DNA from: Herbidospora yilanensis
GTDB lineage: Bacteria; Actinomycetota; Actinomycetes; Streptosporangiales; Streptosporangiaceae
Direction: 5' to 3'
Assembly: GCF_001570565.1 (NCBI RefSeq)
Contig: NZ_BBXE01000032.1
Span: 62,001-126,000 of the forward strand
DNA length: 64,000 nt
Shown here: positions 8,797 to 17,188 of the stretch, piece after piece
How positions within the stretch are numbered: position 1 is the stretch's first letter
Layout: each line of letters opens with the position of its first letter
Made by a program: the position numbers and the translations under genes
Notes under the pieces: model-generated
Told to the model about the DNA's origin: nothing
The model's database searches: none
The model's input: the letters and a program-made list of their open reading frames with translations, nothing else

Positions 8797-10169
8797 CGCG
8801 ACGGCTCGACGGGGCCATGCTCCGGCCGCGGCTGGCTCTGGCCGCGCTGTTCGCGGGCACGATGCTCGCGCCGCTCAACTCCTCGATGGTCGCCGTCGCG
8901 CTCGCGCCCATCCAGCGTGACTTCGCGCAGCCGCTCGCCACGGCAACCTGGGTCGTCACGGTCTTCTACCTGACCGCCTGCGTCTGCCAGCCGGTGCTGG
9001 GCAGGGTGGCCGACCGGATCGGCCCGCGCACGCTGTTCACCGCCGGGATGGCGGTGGCGGCGCTCGCCTCGGCCGCGGCGGCCGTCGCCCCCTCGCTGCC
9101 ACTGCTCGTGTTCTTCCGAGGCCTGCAGGCGGCGGGGGTGTCGGCCGCGTTCCCGTGCGCGATGATCGTCATCCGGCGGAGCGGTGACACGACGGGGCTG
9201 GCCGCCGTCGCGACGGTCAACACGACCGCCGGGGCGGTCGGCCCGGTGCTCGGCGGGTTGCTGACCTCGTGGGCGGGGTGGCAGGCCATCTTCTGGGTCA
9301 ACCTGCCGATCATGGCGGGGGCACTGGTGATCGCGTGGCGCGCCATCGGCCCCGAGGAGCGGCGGCCCGCACGCGGCGGCCTGCTCCGCGCGATCGACCC
9401 GGCCGGGATCGTGCTGTTCGCGGTGGCGGTGGTCGGCCTGCTGGATCTGATGCTCGCCGCGCCGGGGATCTCCGTTCCCGGCCTGTGCGCCGTGCTCGCC
9501 GCCGGGACCGGGTTCCTGTGGTGGGAACGGCGGGCCACCAGGCCTTTCGTGGACGTCCGCGCGTTGTGCGCCGCCCCCGGGATCGTGCTCGTGCTGGGCA
9601 CGTTCGTGCTGTTCAATCTGGCCTACTACGGCGCGTTCTATGGCCTGCCGCAGTGGTTGCAGAACGTGCGCGGCTTCGACGCGGCCCAGGCGGGGCTGCT
9701 GATCATGCCGATCGCGGCCACCAGTGTCGTCGCGACCGTGCTCGGCGGTCCCCTCATGCGCCGGCTCGGCGTCGGCCGCACCCTTCTGGGCGGAGGCGGC
9801 ATGCTGCTGGCCGGGGTCGCCGCGATCACCACCTTCACCCCGGCCACCCCCGTCTGGGCCGTCGTGGTCGACGGCGTCGTGCTCGGGGTCCCTTACGGCC
9901 TGTGCAACCTCGGTCTCCAGCGGCTGATGTACGAGCGGGCGCCCGCCGGCATGTCCGGTGTGGTCGGCGGCCTGTTCCAGTCGGCCAGATATGTCGGCGC
10001 GATCCTCGCGGTCGGGCTGGTCGGCGTGTTCGCCCCCATCGACGTGCGCGCGCTGGCGGTGGCGATGACCTTCGTCGCGGCCGTCGTGGTCGTCGTCCTC
10101 GCCCATGACCTGCGGCGATCCAGAAATGATGCGATATTCTCAGCGAACCGGACGGCTGATCACCGATGA
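8793..10169 (+). CDS. MFS drug/metabolite exporter, 14-helix DHA2 (EmrB/QacA) type
   Basis: 458-aa membrane protein. It opens with LNSSMVAVALAPIQRDF, the family's helix-1 motif C-like sequence, then WVVTVFYLTACVCQPVLGRVADRIGPR (motif A) and FRGLQAAGVSAAFP. Many further helices follow, ending with a long AVAMTFVAAVVVVVLA helix. It is coupled to the reductase upstream and to the IclR gene downstream by ATGA overlaps. Export of a toxic intermediate, or import of a substrate, is possible; the sequence does not settle it. Confidence 0.88.
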   Translation: MTRRLDGAMLRPRLALAALFAGTMLAPLNSSMVAVALAPIQRDFAQPLATATWVVTVFYLTACVCQPVLGRVADRIGPRTLFTAGMAVAALASAAAAVAPSLPLLVFFRGLQAAGVSAAFPCAMIVIRRSGDTTGLAAVATVNTTAGAVGPVLGGLLTSWAGWQAIFWVNLPIMAGALVIAWRAIGPEERRPARGGLLRAIDPAGIVLFAVAVVGLLDLMLAAPGISVPGLCAVLAAGTGFLWWERRATRPFVDVRALCAAPGIVLVLGTFVLFNLAYYGAFYGLPQWLQNVRGFDAAQAGLLIMPIAATSVVATVLGGPLMRRLGVGRTLLGGGGMLLAGVAAITTFTPATPVWAVVVDGVVLGVPYGLCNLGLQRLMYERAPAGMSGVVGGLFQSARYVGAILAVGLVGVFAPIDVRALAVAMTFVAAVVVVVLAHDLRRSRNDAIFSANRTADHR

Positions 10170-11011
10170 CCCGACCCATGATTCTCCCCATGGCCCCGCC
10201 CCGCGATGCCCACAAACCCGGCAAGAGCGTGTCCAGCCGGGTCTTCGCCCTGCTCAACTCCTTCTCCCCCGAGCGCCCGGCACTCCGGCTCGTCGAGCTG
10301 ACCGCCATCACCGGGCTGCCGGTCTCCACGGTCCACCGCATCGCGGCCGAACTGGTCGAGCTGGGGGCGCTGAAGAAGGAACGCGACGGGGTCTACCGGA
10401 TCGGGCTGCGCATGTGGGAGCTGGGCGCCCTGTGCCCGCAGCCCCGCACGCTGCGCGACGTGTCACTGCCGTTCATCCACGACCTCTACGAGGCCACCGA
10501 GGAGAACATCCACCTGGCGGTGCTCGACGGCGACGAGGTCCTCTACGTCGAGCGGGTCTGGGGGCGCCGCTCGGTCGACGTGGTCAGCCGCGTCGGCGGC
10601 CGCTCGCCGCTGCACGCCACTGGGGTCGGCAAGATCCTGCTGGCCCACGCGTCCCGCGAGTTCCAGGAGACCGTGCTCGCGGCCACGCTCAAGCGGTACA
10701 CCCCGCACACGATCGTCATGCCCGGCCTGCTGATGCGCTCGCTCCAGGAGATCCGCGCCACCGGCATCGCCCGATGCGCCGAGGAGCTGTCGCTGGGCAC
10801 GGTGTCCGTGGCGGCCCCCGTCCACGGACCCGACGGCCGGGTGGTGGCCGCGCTCTCCGTCGTCTCGCACACCGTCACCCACACGCGGTCGCTGGCGGCG
10901 GTGGAGCCCGCGTTGCGACTGGCGGCCAAGTCGATCTCGCGCGAGCTCGCCAAGGGCTACGCGGCCGACTCCGCCGGCACGGTCACAACGATCCGGTCAG
11001 CAGCGCGGTGA
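10166..11011 (+). CDS. IclR-family transcription regulator of the catabolic island
   Basis: 281-aa regulator. The N-terminal winged helix has SRVFALLNSFSPERPALRLVELTAITGLPVSTVHRI (about 20-60), and the C-terminal IclR effector domain has VSLPFIHDLYEATEENIHLAVLDGDEVLYVERV and HATGVGKILLAH. It is the only regulator in the island and the last gene of the caiB operon. Its 3' end overlaps the 3' end of the decarboxylase gene by 29 bp. IclR proteins bind short inverted repeats, and four copies of a 19-bp repeat lie before the island's operons. That this protein binds them is inferred. Confidence 0.9.
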   Translation: MTRPMILPMAPPRDAHKPGKSVSSRVFALLNSFSPERPALRLVELTAITGLPVSTVHRIAAELVELGALKKERDGVYRIGLRMWELGALCPQPRTLRDVSLPFIHDLYEATEENIHLAVLDGDEVLYVERVWGRRSVDVVSRVGGRSPLHATGVGKILLAHASREFQETVLAATLKRYTPHTIVMPGLLMRSLQEIRATGIARCAEELSLGTVSVAAPVHGPDGRVVAALSVVSHTVTHTRSLAAVEPALRLAAKSISRELAKGYAADSAGTVTTIRSAAR

Positions 11012-11981
11012 TCGTCCCGGCCCTGATGGCCGCCGCCTCGCCGGGCGCGAGCCCGAGCGCCGCGACCGCGCCCACGGGGTCGGTGTCGGCGAGTTCGAAG
11101 GGGTAGTCCGTGCCGACGAGCACGTGGTCGACGCCGTAGTCCTCGACCAGCCGCCGCAGCAGCGGGGTGGAGAACGTGGCGGTGTCGTAGTAGAGGCGGC
11201 GCAGGTAGTCGCTCGGCGGGTGCGGCGTGGTGCGGGCCACCGGCTTGCGCGACCAGCCCAGGTCCAGCCTGCCGAGCAGGGACGGCAGGCAGCCGCCGCC
11301 GTGCGCGAGGCACAACCGCAGGGCGTGCCGTTCCAGGACGCCGCCGAGCACGAGCCGCGAGACGGCGAGCGCGGTCTCCATCGGGAAGCCCGCGAGCTGG
11401 GGCAGCCAGTAGTCGGCCAGCCGGGACCCACCGGGCACGCTGTTGGGGTGCAGGAAGACGAATGCCCGCCGGTCCGCGAGGAACTCCCAGAGCGGTTCGT
11501 GCACGGGATCGTCCAGCTCCCTCCCGAGGCCACGGGTGCCGATGGCGAGGCCGGCGCATTCCAGTTCGTCCAGGCAGCGACGGGCCTCTTCAACGGCGAC
11601 GGGGGTGCCGAGCGGGACCTGCCCGAGCGGGTCGAGCACCTCGCGGTGCCCGGCGAGGAGCTCGGCGAGCGCGTCGTTGCCGCGGCGGACCACGGCGAGG
11701 AGGTCCTGCTCGTCGGTGGCGTCGGCGCACGTCACGAAGGGTGGCAATGACACGAGCTGGCGGGTCACGCCCGTCTTGCGCAGGTCTTCCAGCCGTTTGG
11801 CGACGTCGTACTGGGCGGGCGGCAGCGGGATCGGCGCGCCCGCCGGTATCCCGGACACCAGCGGGTCGATCGTGACGACGCCGTCGGCGAGGCCGGACAG
11901 GTCGGCCAGGCCGCGATCGGACAACCAGGTCAGCAGGGCCGTCGGCAACGCATGGGTGTGGACGTCGACGACCTCGCTCAT
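10983..11981 (-). CDS. 2-Amino-3-carboxymuconate-6-semialdehyde decarboxylase (ACMSD)
   Basis: 332-aa amidohydrolase-superfamily decarboxylase that removes CO2 from the ring-opened product of 3-hydroxyanthranilate, giving 2-aminomuconate-6-semialdehyde. The zinc-site residues fall where known for ACMSD: His8 and His10 in DVHTHALP, His178 in FLHPN, His227 in LAHGGG and Asp292 in GTDYPF. The length matches the family. The ATG overlaps the stop of the CoA ligase-like gene by 4 bp, and the frame open upstream of it is the shadow of that gene. The ring-opening dioxygenase is two genes upstream, which strongly supports the assignment. Confidence 0.93.
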   Translation of the reverse strand: MSEVVDVHTHALPTALLTWLSDRGLADLSGLADGVVTIDPLVSGIPAGAPIPLPPAQYDVAKRLEDLRKTGVTRQLVSLPPFVTCADATDEQDLLAVVRRGNDALAELLAGHREVLDPLGQVPLGTPVAVEEARRCLDELECAGLAIGTRGLGRELDDPVHEPLWEFLADRRAFVFLHPNSVPGGSRLADYWLPQLAGFPMETALAVSRLVLGGVLERHALRLCLAHGGGCLPSLLGRLDLGWSRKPVARTTPHPPSDYLRRLYYDTATFSTPLLRRLVEDYGVDHVLVGTDYPFELADTDPVGAVAALGLAPGEAAAIRAGTITALLTGSL

Positions 11982-13105
11982 GGGGCCACCCGGCTCACGT
12001 AGTAGAGATAACCGTCGCTGTCGCGCCGGACGACGTCGCCGGTGCGCAGCCACCCGTCCACGACCGGGGTGCCCGGCGGGAAGGCGTAGGCGCGCGCGAT
12101 GGCCGGGCCACGCACCCACAGCTCTCCACCGTCGCCCAGGCGGATCTCCGTCCCGGGGAACGGCCGGCCGAGCGAGAAGCGGCGGAGCGGGTGGAGGTGG
12201 TCGGCCGGGCCGGTCCATGCGATCGTCTTGGGCGCTTCGACCTGGCCGAACACTCCACAGAGCACCTCGCCGAACAGCGCGTGCGCGCGGTCGACCTCGG
12301 CGGCGGTGAGCGAGGTGCCGCTGTAGACCACCAACTCCAGGCCGGACCAGTGAGGCCCTTCGAGCAGGGCGCGCAGCGTGGGAGGCATCGCCAGCAGCAC
12401 GGTCGGGCGGTGCTCGGCGGCGGCCTCCAGCAGCCCGCCGGGGCCGGGGCCTTCCGGGATGACGAAGGCGCCACCCAGCATCAGCGTCGGCAGCACCATG
12501 TTGCCGAAACCGCCGGACACCGAATCCCCGCAGAGCACGCGTGGTCTTCGGGGCCACGGAAGGGTGTCACGCAGCGCGGCCGCCACCGCGCCCAGCGCGC
12601 CGCCGGTCAGCTCGACGCCCTTGACCGGCCCGGTGGTACCGGAAGTGAATGCCAGGCGCACCACCGCCGACGCGGGCGCGGCAGGAGGTGTGAGCGGCTC
12701 CCGCCCGGCGGTCAGGTCACGGTCGGTCAGTACACGGACTTTCGGGTGCGCCCGTAGCCACGCGTCGAGATCGGGGTCGCCCGGCTCGGTGAGTACGGCG
12801 TCCGGCCCGACGAGGTCGAGCCGTCCGGTCAGCGCATCGCCGCGCAGGGCCCCCGGCGGCACCGCGGCGGACCGCAGGCCCGCCACGTAGCAGGCCGCGT
12901 TCACCAGCCACTGGAGCGGATCGTTCGGCCGGATCTGGAGCACCGTGTCACCCGGCCGCAGGCCGGATTCGGCCAGGGCCCCCGCCACGTCCAGCAGCAG
13001 CCGTTCCGCCTGCCGGTAGGTCAGCTCGGTTCTTCCCTGCCGGAAGGCGATCTCGTCGGAGCGGGCGCGTAGCGCGTCGAGGACCAGCCCGCCGATCGCG
13101 GTCAC
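11978..13105 (-). CDS. Acyl-CoA ligase-like protein without the C-terminal domain
   Basis: 375-aa member of the ANL (acyl/aryl-CoA ligase) family. The AMP-binding loop TSGTTGPVKG is at about 154-163, and the late motif LRTGDVVRRDSDGYLYYVSR is present. The chain then ends after RVAP, exactly where the hinge to the mobile C-terminal domain should begin, so about 110-130 residues and the catalytic A10 lysine are missing. There is no room for a lost domain: the stop overlaps the ACMSD start by 4 bp, and its own start overlaps the dioxygenase stop by 4 bp. It could make an acyl-adenylate only, use a partner, or have another role. The domain calls are seen; the function is open. Confidence 0.85.
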   Translation of the reverse strand: MTAIGGLVLDALRARSDEIAFRQGRTELTYRQAERLLLDVAGALAESGLRPGDTVLQIRPNDPLQWLVNAACYVAGLRSAAVPPGALRGDALTGRLDLVGPDAVLTEPGDPDLDAWLRAHPKVRVLTDRDLTAGREPLTPPAAPASAVVRLAFTSGTTGPVKGVELTGGALGAVAAALRDTLPWPRRPRVLCGDSVSGGFGNMVLPTLMLGGAFVIPEGPGPGGLLEAAAEHRPTVLLAMPPTLRALLEGPHWSGLELVVYSGTSLTAAEVDRAHALFGEVLCGVFGQVEAPKTIAWTGPADHLHPLRRFSLGRPFPGTEIRLGDGGELWVRGPAIARAYAFPPGTPVVDGWLRTGDVVRRDSDGYLYYVSRVAP

Positions 13106-13623
13106 AGGCGTTCGTCCGGCATGACCGTGCCGCAGGACTTGCAGGTCCGGGCGTCGACGTCGCCGTAGAAGCGCTGGTAGGCGGCGCCCACCGGGTCGGT
13201 GCGGTAATCGCTCACGTGGACGGCCACCTCGTGCAGGAACTCATCACAGGAGGGACAGAACCAGTGGAAGCGGTCGAGTTCGCCCGGCCGTCGCAGGCGC
13301 TCGATGACCAGCACGAACGAGTCGGGGGCGAACCGGGGCGAATGGGCGATGCCGGTCGGGGTGAAGATGGTGCCGCCCTCGGGGATCACCGCGATGTCCG
13401 AGCCGCCCTCCGGCTTGCGGTAGTGCAGGTTCATCGAGCCACGCACCATGAACATCACCTCGTCGCTCGGGTTGAGGTGGAACTCACTGCGGTACTCGCG
13501 GCCACGGGCGAGGAAGGCGAGTGACTCGCTCTCCTGCCACAGCACCTTGACCCGCTTGCCGCTCTCCTGGAGTTCGACGGTCGCCTTGAGCAGTTCGACG
13601 ATGGGCATCTGGCTGGGGTGCAT
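13102..13623 (-). CDS. 3-Hydroxyanthranilate 3,4-dioxygenase
   Basis: 173-aa cupin that opens the ring of 3-hydroxyanthranilate with O2. Metal ligands of the family line up as His49, Glu55 and His94 (in FHLNPSDE and GIAHSPR). Arg45, Arg97 and Glu108 (VIERLRRPGELD) match substrate-contact positions. The bacterial-type rubredoxin-like iron site is complete: Cys123, Cys126, Cys161 and Cys164. The residue two before His49 is Glu where bacterial homologues usually have Asp. A clear AGGAGG lies 7 bases before the ATG. The gene is followed without gap by the CoA ligase-like gene and ACMSD. Confidence 0.95.
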   Translation of the reverse strand: MHPSQMPIVELLKATVELQESGKRVKVLWQESESLAFLARGREYRSEFHLNPSDEVMFMVRGSMNLHYRKPEGGSDIAVIPEGGTIFTPTGIAHSPRFAPDSFVLVIERLRRPGELDRFHWFCPSCDEFLHEVAVHVSDYRTDPVGAAYQRFYGDVDARTCKSCGTVMPDERL

Positions 13624-13647
13624 CTCGTTGCCTCCTGAATCTGCCGG

Positions 13648-15216
13648 TCAGCCGAGCCGGCCGGTGTCGTACACGATCTGACCGTCGACGACGGTCATCA
13701 GCACTTCGGTCGCCCGGAGCCGGTCGCCGGACGCGGTGAGCGGGTCGGCGTCGACGACGGCGAGGTCGGCGAGGGCGTCCACGACGAGCCGGCCCTTCAC
13801 CTCCTGTTCGCCGGTGTGCGCGGCGCCCGAGGCGGTGTAGAGGCGCAGGGCCTCGGCCCGGCTGATCGCCTGCGCGGCCCCGGCGACCTCGCCCGCCGCG
13901 TCATGCCTGGTCGTCATGGCGTGGATGTTCTGGAACGGGTCGAGGTCGTTGATCGGATAGTCGGTGCCGGCCGCGACGCCGTCGGGGCCGAGGCCGTCGA
14001 CGAGGTCGCGCAGCGGCACGGCGGCCTCGGCGCGGGCCGGGCCGAGATGGCCGGCGATGACCTTCCGGTTGCGCCACAGGAACGGGATCTGCGCGGCCAC
14101 CTGCACGCCGAGCGCGCGGGCGCGGGCGATCTGGTCGCGGGTGATGAGGCTGGCGTGGATGAGCACGTCCGGGAGGAGACCCGGGTGCCGGGTGGCCTCG
14201 TAGACGTCGAGCGCGAGGTCGATCGCGGCGTCGCCCACCACATGGGTGCCGACCGGCCAGCCCGCGCGGTGCGCCGCGCCGACCAGCTCACCCAGCCGGG
14301 CGCGGTCGGTGAACAGCTCGCCGTGGTAGCCGGGGCGGCCGAGGTAGGGCTCGCGGGTGGCCGCGGTGCCGAGTGTCATGCCGCCGTCCACCTGGAGTTT
14401 GACTCCACGGGTGAGGTAGTGGCGGCCGACGGGCGCGGGCGGCCCGCCGGCCAGCAGCGACTCCCAGTCGGCGAGCGGGATCGACGGGTTGAGCTCGCCG
14501 GTCGGCATGACCATCGCGGCCACCCGGAGAGTCGATCTTCCGTCCGCGGCCAGTTCACGGATCGACTCGACGTCGGGCGGCGGCAGCGCGCCCGCCACGA
14601 CGGAGGTGATCCCGCGCCGGTTGAGCGCCCGCATGGCGGCGGTGAGCTGGGCCGCCCGCTCCTGGCGGGTCCACCGCGGCACCACCAGGGCGACGGCCTG
14701 CATGGCGCCCTCCACCAGCCTGCCGTCGTGCCCGGCGGGGTCGACTCCGGCCCGCTCCAGCGCGGCGGTGCTGACCGTCGCGGCGTGGCCCTCCGGCAGG
14801 TAGACCGGGCGTCCACCCGCCGCGCGGTCCAGCTCGTGCCGGTCCGGCCCGCGCCTTTCCGCGAGCTGGAGCGCGGGGTTCCACGGTTGTCCCTGCACCC
14901 AGGCGCCAGGCTCGCGGGTGGCGGCCAGCGCGGCGACGCGGTCGAGCGCTTCGCCGAGCGTGCGCGCACCCGCGAACGACACGGTGTGGCCGTCCATGCC
15001 CGCGTTCTCGAAGTGGGCGTGTGAGTCGATCAGCCCGGGGATCACGGTCCGGCCCGCCAGGTCGACCACTCGGGTGGACGGCCCGGCCAGGCGGGCGACG
15101 TCGGCGGTCGTGCCGACGGCGGAGATCCGGCCGCCGGTCACCGCGATCGCCTCGGCGGCCGTGCCGCGCGCGTCCGGCACGAGCACCCGGCCGCCGAGCA
15201 GGATCAGGTCGGTCAT
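13648..15216 (-). CDS. Amidohydrolase family 3 (YtcJ-type) metal-dependent hydrolase
   Basis: 522-aa amidohydrolase. Its first metal motif is VIPGLIDSHAHFEN (near residue 65), later come GTHVVGDAAIDLAL and LIHASLI, and the last motif is AAGTDYPINDLDPF. This is the layout of the YtcJ/N-acyl amide hydrolase group, which cleaves amides or carbamates. It starts at ATG 15216, overlapping the RidA stop by 4 bp, and ends 24 bp before the dioxygenase start. It is not part of the known 3-hydroxyanthranilate pathway. One inference is that it frees 3-hydroxyanthranilate or a relative from an N-acylated precursor. Confidence 0.88.
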   Translation of the reverse strand: MTDLILLGGRVLVPDARGTAAEAIAVTGGRISAVGTTADVARLAGPSTRVVDLAGRTVIPGLIDSHAHFENAGMDGHTVSFAGARTLGEALDRVAALAATREPGAWVQGQPWNPALQLAERRGPDRHELDRAAGGRPVYLPEGHAATVSTAALERAGVDPAGHDGRLVEGAMQAVALVVPRWTRQERAAQLTAAMRALNRRGITSVVAGALPPPDVESIRELAADGRSTLRVAAMVMPTGELNPSIPLADWESLLAGGPPAPVGRHYLTRGVKLQVDGGMTLGTAATREPYLGRPGYHGELFTDRARLGELVGAAHRAGWPVGTHVVGDAAIDLALDVYEATRHPGLLPDVLIHASLITRDQIARARALGVQVAAQIPFLWRNRKVIAGHLGPARAEAAVPLRDLVDGLGPDGVAAGTDYPINDLDPFQNIHAMTTRHDAAGEVAGAAQAISRAEALRLYTASGAAHTGEQEVKGRLVVDALADLAVVDADPLTASGDRLRATEVLMTVVDGQIVYDTGRLG

Positions 15217-15629
15217 GGCTGCCTGACGGCGGCGATGCACTCGACCTCGACCTGCACGCCGGTGCGGTGCGGGGTCGCGATGATCGTGGTCCGCGCGGGG
15301 AAGTGCGGGTTGCCCTCGAAGAACTCGCGGTAGACGGCGTTGAAGGTCGGGAAGTTCGCCACGTCGGCCACGAAGCAGGTGCACTTGAGGATGGTCTCCC
15401 GGCCGCCGCCCGCCGCCTCGACGACCGCGACCAGGTTGGCGAGCGTCTGCCTGACCTGGGCGGCGAAGTCGTCGGAGACGATGGTGCGGGTCTCCGGGTC
15501 GAGCGGCCCGGTGCCCGAGCAGTAGATGGTGCCGCCGTGCACGATCGCCTGGGACAGCGGCGCGGCCGTCCCCGTGGAGAAGCCCACCGTGGGCGCGTTG
15601 CGGGTGCTGACGGCTCGGATTTCGGTCAT
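15213..15629 (-). CDS. RidA-family protein, probable 2-aminomuconate deaminase
   Basis: 138-aa Rid/YjgF protein. The conserved Arg113 (FPARTTIIA) and Glu130 are present, as in enamine/imine deaminases of this fold. The ATG at 15629 has AAGGAG 7 bases upstream; a start further upstream is not supported. Its gene sits between the aldehyde dehydrogenase and the amidohydrolase. In 3-hydroxyanthranilate and 2-aminophenol pathways the 2-aminomuconate deaminase is a protein of this family and size, converting 2-aminomuconate to 4-oxalocrotonate. The specific reaction is inferred from neighbours. Confidence 0.85.
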   Translation of the reverse strand: MTEIRAVSTRNAPTVGFSTGTAAPLSQAIVHGGTIYCSGTGPLDPETRTIVSDDFAAQVRQTLANLVAVVEAAGGGRETILKCTCFVADVANFPTFNAVYREFFEGNPHFPARTTIIATPHRTGVQVEVECIAAVRQP

Positions 15630-15667
15630 GCTCTGCTCCTTGCGAGTCGGACGTGCGATGACGCCCG

Positions 15668-17113
15668 TCACGAGATCTCCATGATGACGGCTTTGGGCTC
15701 GGTGAAGAACTCCCGGCTGTACGTACCGCCTTCACGTCCGACACCCGAGTTTTTGGCCCCGCCGAAAGGAGCCCGCAGATCCCGGACGAAGAAGCAGTTC
15801 GCCCAGACGGTGCCGACCCGCAGCGCGCGGGCGACGCGGTGGGCGCGGGAGAGGTCCCGGGTGAACAACATGGCGTTCAGGCCGTACGGCGTGTCGTTGG
15901 CCAACGCCACCGCGTCCGCCTCGCCGTCGAACGGGAGCACGACCACGACCGGCCCGAAGATCTCCTCCTGGGTGACCCGGTCGTGCTGCCCGGCGCCGAC
16001 CACCACTGTCGGCCGGACGGTCCAGCCCTCGCCCACGCCGCCCGTGTGCAGCCGCGCGCCGGCCCCGGTCGCGATGTCGAGGTAACCGGCGACCTTGGTG
16101 AAGTGCTCCCGCGAGGACAGCGGGCCGACCTCGGTGGCCGGATCCTTGGGGTCGCCGATCACCAGCGCGTCGGCCGCCGCGGTGAACTTGGCGAGGAACT
16201 CGTCGTAGACCTCGCGCTGCACGTAGAGCCGGCTTCCGGCCAGGCACACCTGCCCGCTGTTGCTGAACACGGCCTGGATGGACCAGCGGACCGCGTGGTC
16301 GAGGTCGGCGTCGGCGAAGACGATGTTCGCGCCCTTGCCGCCCAGTTCCAGGCTCACCGGGGTCAGGTTGGCCGCGGCCGCCCGGGAGATCAGGCGGCCG
16401 GTGGTCGACTCGCCGGTGAAGGTGATCCGGTCGACCAGCGGCGACTCGGTCAGCGCCTGGCCGACGGAGTCCGGCCCGAATCCGTGGACGACGTTCAGCA
16501 CACCCGGCGGCAGACCCGCCTCGAGCGCCAGCCGCGCCAGGATGGTGGCCGAGGCGGGCGACTGCTCGGCGGGCTTGAGCACGACCGTGTTCCCCCAGGC
16601 CAGCGCGGGCGCGACCTTCCAGCTCGCCATCATGAGCGGGAAGTTCCACGGCGCGATGGCGGCCACCACCCCGGCGGGGTCGTACTGGGTGAAGGCGTGG
16701 TGCCCGGCCGGCATCGGGAACGTCTCGTTGGGGGTGAGCTGCGCGTGGTCGGCGAAGAACCGGAAGTTCCGCGCGGCGCGGGGGACGTCGTGGCCCGCCG
16801 TCTGGGTGATCGGTTTGCCCATGTCCGAGGTGTCGGCCGCCGCCAGTTCACCGACGTGCTCCTCCAGCAGGTCGGCGAGGCGGTGCAGGATCGCGCCGCG
16901 TTCGGCGAAGTTCATCCGGGGCCAGGGCCCCTCGTCGAAGGCCGACCGCGCGACGCGTACGGCGCGGTCGGCGTCACCGGCCGAGCCGAGCGCCACCGTG
17001 GCCCACGGCTCCCGCGTCCAGGGGTCCACCGACTCGAACCCCGTCCCATCGGCCGAGGCGACCTCCTCACCCGCGATGACGTGCCCGAACGATTCCACCC
17101 TGGTCCTCCTCAT
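15668..17113 (-). CDS. Aldehyde dehydrogenase, probable 2-aminomuconate-6-semialdehyde dehydrogenase
   Basis: 481-aa NAD-dependent aldehyde dehydrogenase. Asn157 (APWNFP), Glu256 (LELGGK) and the nucleophile Cys290 (NSGQVCLAGSR) are in place. The sequence around Cys290 resembles the hydroxymuconic/aminomuconic semialdehyde dehydrogenases. With ACMSD and the RidA-type deaminase in the same operon, oxidation of 2-aminomuconate-6-semialdehyde is the likely step. ATG 17113 is preferred; a TTG at 17158 would add 15 residues. An operator-like repeat lies 52 bp upstream, between this gene and the enoyl-CoA hydratase, so it may have its own promoter. Confidence 0.9.
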   Translation of the reverse strand: MRRTRVESFGHVIAGEEVASADGTGFESVDPWTREPWATVALGSAGDADRAVRVARSAFDEGPWPRMNFAERGAILHRLADLLEEHVGELAAADTSDMGKPITQTAGHDVPRAARNFRFFADHAQLTPNETFPMPAGHHAFTQYDPAGVVAAIAPWNFPLMMASWKVAPALAWGNTVVLKPAEQSPASATILARLALEAGLPPGVLNVVHGFGPDSVGQALTESPLVDRITFTGESTTGRLISRAAAANLTPVSLELGGKGANIVFADADLDHAVRWSIQAVFSNSGQVCLAGSRLYVQREVYDEFLAKFTAAADALVIGDPKDPATEVGPLSSREHFTKVAGYLDIATGAGARLHTGGVGEGWTVRPTVVVGAGQHDRVTQEEIFGPVVVVLPFDGEADAVALANDTPYGLNAMLFTRDLSRAHRVARALRVGTVWANCFFVRDLRAPFGGAKNSGVGREGGTYSREFFTEPKAVIMEIS

Positions 17114-17164
17114 GTCTCGGTGCAGGTAACTTTCGGCGTGCGACCAGCGCACGCTCAACGAACG

Positions 17165-17183
17165 GTTTCCATTCGCCGGGAAT
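17165..17183. promoter_or_regulatory. Proposed IclR operator, site 2 (before the dehydrogenase gene)
   Basis: GTTTCC, seven bases, GGGAAT: the same 19-bp frame as site 1. It lies in the 75-bp gap between the enoyl-CoA hydratase stop and the aldehyde dehydrogenase start, 52 bp before that start. It would give the dehydrogenase-RidA-amidohydrolase-dioxygenase-ACMSD segment its own regulated promoter. Confidence 0.6.
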
Positions 17184-17188
17184 CGCGG

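Noticed and set aside
10983-12557. A 524-codon frame joining a ligase-region sequence to ACMSD as one protein
   Set aside because: Upstream of ATG 11981 the frame is the shadow of the CoA ligase gene; the true ligase uses another frame and overlaps ACMSD by 4 bp.
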